A stretch of 64,000 nt of DNA from an uncultured Oscillibacter sp. Its GTDB lineage: Bacteria > Bacillota > Clostridia > Oscillospirales > Oscillospiraceae. The translations under genes and the position numbers were made by a program. The number at the start of each line of letters is the position of its first letter. Positions within the stretch are counted from its first letter, which is position 1. This document shows positions 58,094-64,000 of this stretch, piece by piece. The stretch is taken from NCBI RefSeq assembly GCF_900544955.1, contig NZ_UQXD01000001.1:1-64000 (forward strand), written 5' to 3'. The notes beneath the pieces were generated by a model, which ran no database searches, was not told the origin of the DNA, and saw only the letters and a program-made list of their open reading frames with translations.

Positions 58094-58737
58094 GACCCTT
58101 CAATCCACTGTTTGTCTTCATCTACTATCTGGTGGGCTTCGTCTCCGCCATCCTCCACCCCACCACGGTGGAGGGCATGGAGGACCTGCCCCGCAGCGGC
58201 GTGCTGCTGTGCCCCAACCACGCCAGCAACTGGGACCCCATCCTGGTGGCCCTGCGGCTGCCGGTGAACTACCGGCTCCACATTATGGCGAAGGAGGAGC
58301 TGTTCCGCTATCCGCTGCTGGGATGGTTGCTCCACCGGGTGGGCGCCTTCCCCGTCAGCCGGGGCAGCAACGACATCCAGTCCGTGAAAACCGCCATCCA
58401 GTCCATCAAGGCGGGGGATAACCTGCTGGTCTTCCCCGAGGGGACGGTGGTCCGCAACGGCGTGGGCTGCGTAGACGGCCTACCCGCCCACGCCAAGGGC
58501 GGCGTGGCCATGATCGGCGTCCGGACCGGGGCCATCATGGTGCCGGTGTTCGTGGACGGGGAGAAGAGGCTCTTCCACCGGACCCGCATCATCTTCGGCA
58601 AGCCCTACCAGCCGGTGTACACCGGCCGCCACGGCACGGCGGAGGAGATGCAGAAGATCGCGGACGACATTCTGGAGGCCGCCTACGCCCTGGGGGGCCA
58701 GGCCGTGGGGGGGACGCCGCTGTGCCGGGAAGAGTGA
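58090..58737 (+). CDS. plsC: 1-acyl-sn-glycerol-3-phosphate acyltransferase
   Basis: 215 residues. One N-terminal membrane helix (about 4-20) leads to the acyltransferase motifs: NHASNWDPI (H-x4-D, His44-Asp49), GAFPVSRGSNDIQSVKTA, VFPEGTVVRNG (motif III, FPEGT) and IMVPVFVDG (motif IV). It makes phosphatidic acid for membrane lipids. It overlaps cmk by four bases, and its end overlaps the IspH-S1 start. Confidence 0.95.
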   Translation: MRPFNPLFVFIYYLVGFVSAILHPTTVEGMEDLPRSGVLLCPNHASNWDPILVALRLPVNYRLHIMAKEELFRYPLLGWLLHRVGAFPVSRGSNDIQSVKTAIQSIKAGDNLLVFPEGTVVRNGVGCVDGLPAHAKGGVAMIGVRTGAIMVPVFVDGEKRLFHRTRIIFGKPYQPVYTGRHGTAEEMQKIADDILEAAYALGGQAVGGTPLCREE

Positions 58738-60692
58738 TTCTGGCGGAGAGCGCCGGGTTTTGCTACGGCGTCCGCCGGGCGGTGGAGACGGCGGAGCGGA
58801 CCGCCGCAGAGCAGGGCCGCTGCTGGATGCTGGGGGACCTGATCCACAACGCCCACGTGGTCCGCTCGCTGGAAGAGCGGGGCGTGGAGAAGGCCGCCGG
58901 GCCCGAGGTCCTGGGCCGGGGGGATACGGTGGTGATCCGGTCCCACGGAGAGCTGAAGAGCGTGCTGGAGGAGTTGGAGGGGAAGGGCGTCCGCTGCGTC
59001 AACGCCACCTGCCCCAACGTCTGCCGGATTCAAAAGCTGGTGGCCCAGGCGGAGCGGGCGGGGCGCCGGAGCGTCATCATCGGCGAGCCCAACCACCCGG
59101 AGGTGGTGGGCGTGGCCAGCTGGTGCGCCCATCCCCTGGTGTTTGAGGGGCCGGAGGCGGTCCGGCAGTGGCTGGACAGGGGGGATACGGACTGGGAGAC
59201 GCCGCTGACGGTGGTGGCGCAGACCACCTGCATTCGTGAACTTTTTGAAACATCTTGGAAAATCCTAAAAAAAGAGTGTACAAACGTAGAAATATTTGAT
59301 ACAATATGCAATGCTACGCATAAACGCCAGGCGGAGGCGGCAGAAATCGCCGCCAACGTGGACGTGATGGTTGTGGTGGGAGACCGTAAAAGCGCCAACA
59401 CCAAACATTTGACGGAAATTTGCTTGAAGAGATGCCCACGCGTGTTTCAGATTGAAGGCGCGGACGAGCTCTCGCCGGATTTTTTCGATGGTTGCTCTGT
59501 TGCGGGTCTTACGGCCGGCGCCTCCACTCCTGCGGGCATCATTAAGGAGGTATATGCAACGATGAGCGAAGAAATCAAGGCGGCCGAGAGCCAGGAAGAA
59601 TCCTTTGAGGAATTACTGAATCAGTCTTTCAAAACTTTAAATAATGGAGAACGGGTGACCGGCATTGTCACCGCCATCACCCCCACTGAGGTCCAGGTAG
59701 ACGTGGGCGCCAAGCAGGCCGCTTATATCAAGCTCAGCGAGCTGACCGACGACCCCAGCGTGAAGGCCGAAGATCTGGTTCATGTGAACGACGAGATTGA
59801 GACGGTGGTGGTCCGCGTCAACGACGTGGAGGGCTACGCCGAGCTGTCCAAGAAGCGTCTGGATTCCATCAAGGTCTGGGAGAACATCGAGCAGGCCGTG
59901 GAGGATAAGACTGTGCTGGAGGGTGTCGTCACCGAGGAGAACAAGGGCGGCATCGTGGTGTCCGTCAAGGGCGTGCGGGTGTTCGTCCCCGCGTCTCAGA
60001 GCGGCCAGCCCCGGGGCGCCGATCTCTCCGCCATGGTCAAGCAGAAGGTCCAGCTGCGCATTACCGAGGTGAACCGCGCCCGCCGCCGGGTGGTGGGCTC
60101 CATCCGCTCCGTCAGCGACGAGGCCCGCAAGGCCGCCCAGGAGCAGGTCTGGTCCTCCATCGAGGTGGGCAAGCACTACACCGGCACCGTGAAGTCCATG
60201 ACCTCCTACGGCGTGTTTGTGGACATCGGCGGCGTGGACGGCATGGTACATATCTCCGAGCTGAGCTGGAGCCGCATCAAGACCCCCTCCGAGGTCTGCA
60301 AGGTGGGCGACACCCTGGAGGTCTATGTCATCGGCTTTGATCCCGAGAAGCACAAGATCTCCCTGGGCGTGAAGGACCGCAGCATCGATCCCTGGGATGT
60401 GTTCATGGACAAGTACGGCGTGGGCGACGTGGCCTCCGTGCGGGTGGTGAAGCTGATGAGCTTCGGCGCCTTTGCCGAGGTGGTGCCCGGCGTGGACGGC
60501 CTGATCCACATCTCCCAGATCGCGGACCGCCGCATCGAGAAGCCGGAGGACGTCCTGTCCGAGGGCCAGGTGGTGGACGCCAAGATCACCGCCGTCGACG
60601 AGGAGAAGAAGAAGATCTCCCTGTCCATCCGTGCGTTGCTGGTCTCCGGCGACGAGGGCTACGGCGATGGGGAGTACGGCGACGAGGAGTAA
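58722..60692 (+). CDS. ispH: IspH fused to ribosomal protein S1-like domains
   Basis: 656 residues. Residues 1-280 are 4-hydroxy-3-methylbut-2-enyl diphosphate reductase, the last step of the non-mevalonate pathway. It has the three Fe-S cysteines in SAGFCYGVRRAV, NATCPNVCRI and DTICNATHKRQ. Residues 281-656 hold four S1 RNA-binding domains (about 301-370, 386-455, 473-541, 559-628; for example TSYGVFVDIGGVDGMVHISE). The same fusion is known in Clostridia. Starts are GTG 58722 or GTG 58734, the latter making a GTGA overlap with plsC. Within the fusion, AAGGAGG (59544-59550) precedes an in-frame ATG 59562 at the domain junction, so a free S1 protein may also be made. The segment 59226-59650 is AT-richer than the rest. 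Confidence 0.95.
   Translation: MPGRVILAESAGFCYGVRRAVETAERTAAEQGRCWMLGDLIHNAHVVRSLEERGVEKAAGPEVLGRGDTVVIRSHGELKSVLEELEGKGVRCVNATCPNVCRIQKLVAQAERAGRRSVIIGEPNHPEVVGVASWCAHPLVFEGPEAVRQWLDRGDTDWETPLTVVAQTTCIRELFETSWKILKKECTNVEIFDTICNATHKRQAEAAEIAANVDVMVVVGDRKSANTKHLTEICLKRCPRVFQIEGADELSPDFFDGCSVAGLTAGASTPAGIIKEVYATMSEEIKAAESQEESFEELLNQSFKTLNNGERVTGIVTAITPTEVQVDVGAKQAAYIKLSELTDDPSVKAEDLVHVNDEIETVVVRVNDVEGYAELSKKRLDSIKVWENIEQAVEDKTVLEGVVTEENKGGIVVSVKGVRVFVPASQSGQPRGADLSAMVKQKVQLRITEVNRARRRVVGSIRSVSDEARKAAQEQVWSSIEVGKHYTGTVKSMTSYGVFVDIGGVDGMVHISELSWSRIKTPSEVCKVGDTLEVYVIGFDPEKHKISLGVKDRSIDPWDVFMDKYGVGDVASVRVVKLMSFGAFAEVVPGVDGLIHISQIADRRIEKPEDVLSEGQVVDAKITAVDEEKKKISLSIRALLVSGDEGYGDGEYGDEE
59544..59564 (+). 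promoter_or_regulatory. Internal ribosome-binding site and ATG at the IspH/S1 boundary
   Basis: AAGGAGG at 59544-59550 and ATG at 59562-59564, in frame with both halves of the fusion and exactly at the domain junction (Met281). It looks like the original start of rpsA kept after fusion and may still be used. Confidence 0.55.
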
Positions 60693-60709
60693 TCCCCCTT
60701 CCGAGTTTG

Positions 60710-60744
60710 AAAAGAGGCAGGCCCCTGCGGTCTGCCTCTTTTTG
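60710..60744 (+). terminator. Terminator of the cmk-plsC-ispH-rpsA run
   Basis: An 11-bp stem AAAAGAGGCAG (60710-60720) with CTGCCTCTTTT (60732-60742), then more T. Confidence 0.9.
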
Positions 60745-60753
60745 AGAGATTTC

Positions 60754-60771
60754 TTGTGATTTTTTTCACGC
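60754..60771. promoter_or_regulatory. Rex-like redox operator upstream of the CoA-transferase gene
   Basis: TTGTGATTTTTTTCACGC fits the Rex operator pattern TTGTGAA-N4-TTCACAA at 15 of 18 positions counting the free spacer. It ends seven bases before the -35 box (60778). It also resembles a CRP-type TGTGA-N6-TCACA site. Confidence 0.5.
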
Positions 60772-60777
60772 TTTCGA

Positions 60778-60806
60778 TTGCATTTCCCCGGCGGACCTGC
60801 TATACT
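60778..60806 (+). promoter_or_regulatory. Promoter of the CoA-transferase gene
   Basis: TTGCAT (60778-60783), 17 bases, TATACT (60801-60806). Confidence 0.8.
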
Positions 60807-60872
60807 GACCGCAAGAAGTATGACGGCGGCCGAGACATCAGACAATAGAAAACGACTATGGGAGGAAGCAAT

Positions 60873-62219
60873 ATGAGCTATCGGGAAGAATACCAGCAGA
60901 AACTGACCTCCGCCGACGAGGCGGTGAAGGCCGTCCGCTCCGGCATGTGGCTGGACTACGGCTGGAGCGTCTGCACGGCCAACGCCCTGGACCGCGCCCT
61001 GGCCAAGCGGGGGGAAGAGCTGACGGACGTGAACATCCGGGGCGGCATCCTGACCCGCCGGCCCGCTATTTTCGACATTCCCAACGCCGCGGACCACTTC
61101 ACCTGGAACTCCTGGCATATGAGCGGCATTGAGCGCAAGGCCATCGGCGAGGGCATCGCCTACTACATCCCCCTGCGCTACTCCGAGCTGCCCGGCTACT
61201 ACCGCAACTGCATCAAGACCTTGGACGTGGCCATGTTCCAGGTGGCCCCCATGGACGAGCACGGCTATTTCAACTTCGGCCCCGGCGGTTCCCACCTCAA
61301 GGCGGTGTGCGAGTGCGCCAAGACCGTCATCGTAGAGGTCAACCGGAACATGCCCGTGTGCCTGGGCGGCTTTGAGAACTGCGTCCACATCAGCGACGTG
61401 GCCATGGTGGTGGAGGGGGAGAATCCCCCCATGGAGACCCTGGGCGGCTCCGGCGAGCCCTCCGAGGTGGATTTGGCGGTGGCCAACCTGGTGGTGCCGG
61501 AGATTCCCAACGGCGCCTGCTTGCAGCTGGGTATCGGCTCCATGCCCAACACCATCGGCAAGATGATCGCCGAGAGCGATCTGAAGGACCTGGGCGTTCA
61601 CACGGAGATGTACGTGGACGCCTTCGTGGACATGTCCGCCGCCGGGAAGATCACCGGCGCCTGCAAGCCCTTCGACCGCTACCGCCAGACCTACGCCTTC
61701 GCGGCGGGGTCCCAGAAGCTCTACGACTTCCTGAACAACAACCCGGCCTGCATGGCGGCGCCGGTGAGCTATGTCAACGACATCGCCCGGGTGTCCCAGA
61801 TTGAGAACTTCGTCTCCATCAACGGCGCGGTGGACATCGACCTCTATGGTCAGGTGTCCTCCGAGTCCTCCGGTACCCACCACATCTCCGGCGCCGGCGG
61901 CCAGCAGGACTTCGTGCTGGGTGCGTACCTGGCCAAGGGGGGCAAGAGCTTCATCTGCTGCTCCGCCACGGTGAAGGACAAGAAGACCGGCCAGCTCCAC
62001 TCCCGCATCCGCCCCACCCTGCTGGAGGGCAGTGTGGTCACCGCCACCCGCACCAACCTCCACTGGCTGGTGACGGAGTACGGCAAGTTCAACGCCAAGG
62101 GCAAGTCCTCCTGGGAGCGGGCGGAGGGCCTGATCTCCCTGGCCCATCCCCAGTTCCGGGAGGAGCTGATCGCCGCGGCGGAGAAGATGGGCATTTGGCG
62201 CCGTTCCAACAAGAGATAA
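60873..62219 (+). CDS. Acetyl-CoA hydrolase/transferase family CoA-transferase (butyryl-CoA:acetate type)
   Basis: 448 residues. The family motifs are [20 protein letters not shown], the catalytic-Glu region [20 protein letters not shown], and [31 protein letters not shown], the glycine-rich CoA-binding loop shared by butyryl-CoA:acetate and 4-hydroxybutyrate CoA-transferases. It moves CoA from butyryl-CoA (or a hydroxy-acid) to acetate, the last step of butyrate formation by gut Clostridia. The [16 protein letters not shown] wording leans toward the butyryl type, but the 4-hydroxybutyrate enzyme cannot be excluded. GGGAGGA precedes ATG 60873. A Rex-like site and a good promoter lie upstream, a terminator downstream. 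Confidence 0.85.
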   Translation: MSYREEYQQKLTSADEAVKAVRSGMWLDYGWSVCTANALDRALAKRGEELTDVNIRGGILTRRPAIFDIPNAADHFTWNSWHMSGIERKAIGEGIAYYIPLRYSELPGYYRNCIKTLDVAMFQVAPMDEHGYFNFGPGGSHLKAVCECAKTVIVEVNRNMPVCLGGFENCVHISDVAMVVEGENPPMETLGGSGEPSEVDLAVANLVVPEIPNGACLQLGIGSMPNTIGKMIAESDLKDLGVHTEMYVDAFVDMSAAGKITGACKPFDRYRQTYAFAAGSQKLYDFLNNNPACMAAPVSYVNDIARVSQIENFVSINGAVDIDLYGQVSSESSGTHHISGAGGQQDFVLGAYLAKGGKSFICCSATVKDKKTGQLHSRIRPTLLEGSVVTATRTNLHWLVTEYGKFNAKGKSSWERAEGLISLAHPQFREELIAAAEKMGIWRRSNKR

Positions 62220-62239
62220 GGTCTTACCTCTCGCAATTT

Positions 62240-62271
62240 TGGCGGACAGCGGGTGCTGTCCGCCATTTTTT
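62240..62271 (+). terminator. Terminator of the CoA-transferase gene
   Basis: A perfect 11-bp stem, TGGCGGACAGC (62240-62250) with GCTGTCCGCCA (62255-62265), loop GGGT, then TTTTTT. Confidence 0.93.
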
Positions 62272-62315
62272 CCGGTATTTTAGGAAAAAAGGTTCCAAAT
62301 TTTCCGAAAAACCGC

Positions 62316-62344
62316 TTGTAAATCTCTGGATGACCGCCTATAAT
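62316..62344 (+). promoter_or_regulatory. Promoter of the carD-ispD-ispF operon
   Basis: TTGTAA (62316-62321), 17 bases, TATAAT (62339-62344). Confidence 0.8.
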
Positions 62345-62430
62345 GATAATTGTACAAATGTGTATTTGTGTGATACCAGTGTGAGGCGGGGACCAGTCAC
62401 CGCACGGACCGGAAAGGAAAAGGGCTTGCC

Positions 62431-62922
62431 ATGTTCAGGATCGGCGATCTTGTCGTGCATCCCATGCACGGCGCCGGCGTCATTGACAGCATCGTTCAGG
62501 AGCGGGTGGCGGGAGCCACCCAGGAGTACTATGTCTTTAAGGTGCCCGCAGGAGGCCTGCTCTTGAAGATTCCGGTGGCCAGCAGCAGCGCCATCGGCGT
62601 GCGGGACATCATCTCCCCGGAGGAGGCGGAGGCGCTGCTCTCCTCCATTCCGGAGCTGACGGTGGAAGTCAACACCAATTGGAACAAGCGGTATCAGGAG
62701 AATATGCTGCGGCTGAAGAGCGGCAACCTCTATGAGGTGGCCCGGGTCATCAAGGCCCTGATGCACCGGGAGCACCACCGGGGGCTGTCCACCGGGGAGC
62801 GGAAGATGCTCCACAACGCCAAGCAGATTTTAATATCCGAGATTGTATTGACGGAACACGCGGAATACGGCGAGGTGGAGGCCCGGGTGGATCGGGCCAT
62901 GATGCAGTTGCCCGTATCGTGA
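62431..62922 (+). CDS. carD: CarD-family RNA polymerase-binding regulator
   Basis: 163 residues. The N-terminal RID domain is FRIGDLVVHPMHGAGVIDSI, with TQEYYVFKVPAGGLLLKIPV next, which binds the RNA polymerase beta lobe; the C-terminal helical part (about 75-160) with NWNKRYQENMLRLKSGNLYE contacts DNA at the -10 region. The conserved Trp of the family is in TNWNKRY. CarD steadies open complexes at many promoters. It is followed 13 bases later by ispD, a gene order seen in other Clostridia. Confidence 0.93.
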   Translation: MFRIGDLVVHPMHGAGVIDSIVQERVAGATQEYYVFKVPAGGLLLKIPVASSSAIGVRDIISPEEAEALLSSIPELTVEVNTNWNKRYQENMLRLKSGNLYEVARVIKALMHREHHRGLSTGERKMLHNAKQILISEIVLTEHAEYGEVEARVDRAMMQLPVS

Positions 62923-62935
62923 GGGAGAGTGAGAG

Positions 62936-63667
62936 ATGTTTTCATGGTTTAAGAAACTGCGCTCGTCCCAGCGGCCCTACTGCGCCGCTCTGGTGGCGGC
63001 CGCGGGCAGCTCCAGCCGCATGGGCGGCGTGAACAAGCTGATGGAGCTCTTGGACGGGGTGCCCGTCCTGGTGCGGACGCTGACGGCGCTGGAGGAGGCC
63101 CGGCTGGTGGATGAGATCATCGTGGCCTGCCGGGAGGAGGATCTGGTGGAGATCTCCCGGCTGTGCCAGGAGTACGGCATCACCAAGTGCACGAAGGTGG
63201 TCCGGGGAGGGGAGAGCCGGGTCCACTCGGTGCTGCTGGCGGCGCTGGAGGCGCCGCCGGAGACGGAGCTGTTGGCGGTGCAGGACGGCGCCCGCCCCCT
63301 GGTGACGCCGGAACTCATCGACCGCACCATCTCCGCCGCCGCCAACTGCGGCGCGGCGGCCCCCGCCGTGCCGGTGAAGGACACCATCAAGGCCGTCCGG
63401 GAGGACGGCGCCGTGGCAGAGACCCTGGACCGGGCCGCCCTGCGGGCGGTCCAGACCCCCCAGGTCTTTGAGGCCAGTCTGCTGAAGGCCGCCCTCCAGG
63501 ACGCGCTGGAAAAGAACCTGCCCGTCACCGACGACTGCTCCGCCGTGGAGCGGCTGGGGAAGGTGGTGTTTCTGGTGGAGGGGGACGAGGAGAACCTGAA
63601 GATCACCACCCCCATGGACCTGGTGGCGGCGGAGGCAATTTTGCAGGGCCGGGAGGTGCGGGCATGA
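62936..63667 (+). CDS. ispD: 2-C-methyl-D-erythritol 4-phosphate cytidylyltransferase
   Basis: 243 residues. IspD joins CTP to methylerythritol phosphate in the non-mevalonate isoprenoid pathway. The CTP loop is [18 protein letters not shown] with the conserved Arg and Lys, then [43 protein letters not shown] and [12 protein letters not shown]. An N-terminal extension of about 15 residues ([14 protein letters not shown]) is unusual but short. GTGAGAGA precedes ATG 62936, and the stop overlaps the ispF start in an ATGA. Confidence 0.96.
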   Translation: MFSWFKKLRSSQRPYCAALVAAAGSSSRMGGVNKLMELLDGVPVLVRTLTALEEARLVDEIIVACREEDLVEISRLCQEYGITKCTKVVRGGESRVHSVLLAALEAPPETELLAVQDGARPLVTPELIDRTISAAANCGAAAPAVPVKDTIKAVREDGAVAETLDRAALRAVQTPQVFEASLLKAALQDALEKNLPVTDDCSAVERLGKVVFLVEGDEENLKITTPMDLVAAEAILQGREVRA

Positions 63668-64000
63668 CGGCGCTGCGCATCGGCCACGGCTACGACGTCC
63701 ACCGCCTGGCGGAGGGGCGGCGGCTGGTTCTGGGGGGCGTGGACATCCCCTGGGACCGGGGCCTTCTGGGCCACTCCGACGCCGACGTGCTGACCCATGC
63801 CGTGATGGACGCCCTGGCCGGGGCGGCCCGGCTGGGGGACATCGGGGCCCTCTTCCCGGACACGGACCCCCGCTACGCCGGCATCTCCAGCCTGACCCTT
63901 TTGCAGGAGGTGGGGCGGCTCCTCCGGGAGCGGGGCTTCACCGTGGTGAACATCGACGCCACGCTCCTGGCCCAGGCGCCCAAGGTGGGGCCCTACCGGA
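63664..64000 (+). CDS. ispF: 2-C-methyl-D-erythritol 2,4-cyclodiphosphate synthase (partial)
   Basis: The first 112 codons of ispF, cut by the window edge. The zinc-site motif [10 protein letters not shown] at the start, [35 protein letters not shown] and [15 protein letters not shown] are all typical. IspF closes the ring of the MEP intermediate right after IspD and IspE. The ATGA overlap with ispD shows translational coupling. Confidence 0.97.
   Translation, partial: MTALRIGHGYDVHRLAEGRRLVLGGVDIPWDRGLLGHSDADVLTHAVMDALAGAARLGDIGALFPDTDPRYAGISSLTLLQEVGRLLRERGFTVVNIDATLLAQAPKVGPYR

Noticed and set aside
59637..62147. Long open frame antisense to the S1 domains and the CoA-transferase
   Set aside because: It spans two plus-strand genes with their own promoter and terminator, and its product has no domain.

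Overview
The window looks like a chromosome segment of a high-GC, spore-forming member of the Bacillota: Clostridia, Oscillospiraceae, of the Flavonifractor / Lawsonibacter / Intestinimonas / Oscillibacter kind. This is inferred from gene content and codon use, since no rRNA is present. Sporulation genes (sigG, ymxH/ylmC-type, ytfJ/gerW-type, a spoIVFA-like M23 plus spoIVFB-like M50 pair, dacF-type), a T-box on alaS, an IspH-S1 fusion and a butyrate-type CoA-transferase all fit that group. TTGACA/TATAAT-type promoters with spacers of about 17 bases are seen throughout.

Layout. 1-65 is the tail of a probable etfA. 166-5944 is a catabolic operon: a GntR/FCD regulator with a dense operator region, a TRAP transporter (DctQ, DctM, DctP), a TIM-barrel isomerase-like protein and a 3-hydroxyacyl-CoA-dehydrogenase-like enzyme, suggesting uptake and oxidation of an organic or sugar acid. 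6043-13226 (minus) is a sensory operon: an orphan solute-binding lipoprotein and two large hybrid histidine kinases, with no ABC permease and no output-type response regulator. 13.5-18.4 kb is an AT-richer island: about 1.3 kb of structured non-coding DNA, an ECF sigma factor with its membrane partner, a small membrane protein, and the wreck of a LytTR regulator fused to a decayed serine recombinase, ending beside a tRNA-Pro.

18.6-36.2 kb is mostly core: M23/M50 protease pair, rplS, tagA-type transferase, tmk, a Cys/Gly-rich microprotein, mltG, a U32 protein, a COG2509 flavoprotein, a YeiH exporter, an XRE protein with a pentapeptide-repeat tail, a TetR/methyltransferase/mini-DtxR cassette, T-box-alaS, a DUF4250 protein and a HIT protein. 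A roughly 655-bp inverted-repeat element lies at 35466-36120.

36.2-54.9 kb carries comEC-holA-rnmV, glnS, a hotdog thioesterase, MATE pump, cytidylate-kinase-like protein, sigG, ymxH, rpsB-tsf, an AIM24 protein, a second M50 protease, and the scpA-scpB-DUF2953-ytfJ-dacF-rluB run. 55.0-64.0 kb has an rpiR regulator behind a hairpin-rich leader, an HI0933-type flavoprotein, cmk, plsC, ispH-rpsA, the CoA-transferase behind a Rex-like site, carD, ispD and the start of ispF. The non-mevalonate isoprenoid enzymes IspH, IspD and IspF are therefore close together.

The best leads for new biology are the orphan sensory operon, the structured island DNA, the XRE/pentapeptide protein, the large inverted-repeat element and the hairpin-rich rpiR leader. 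I saw no CRISPR array, prophage or known defence system.
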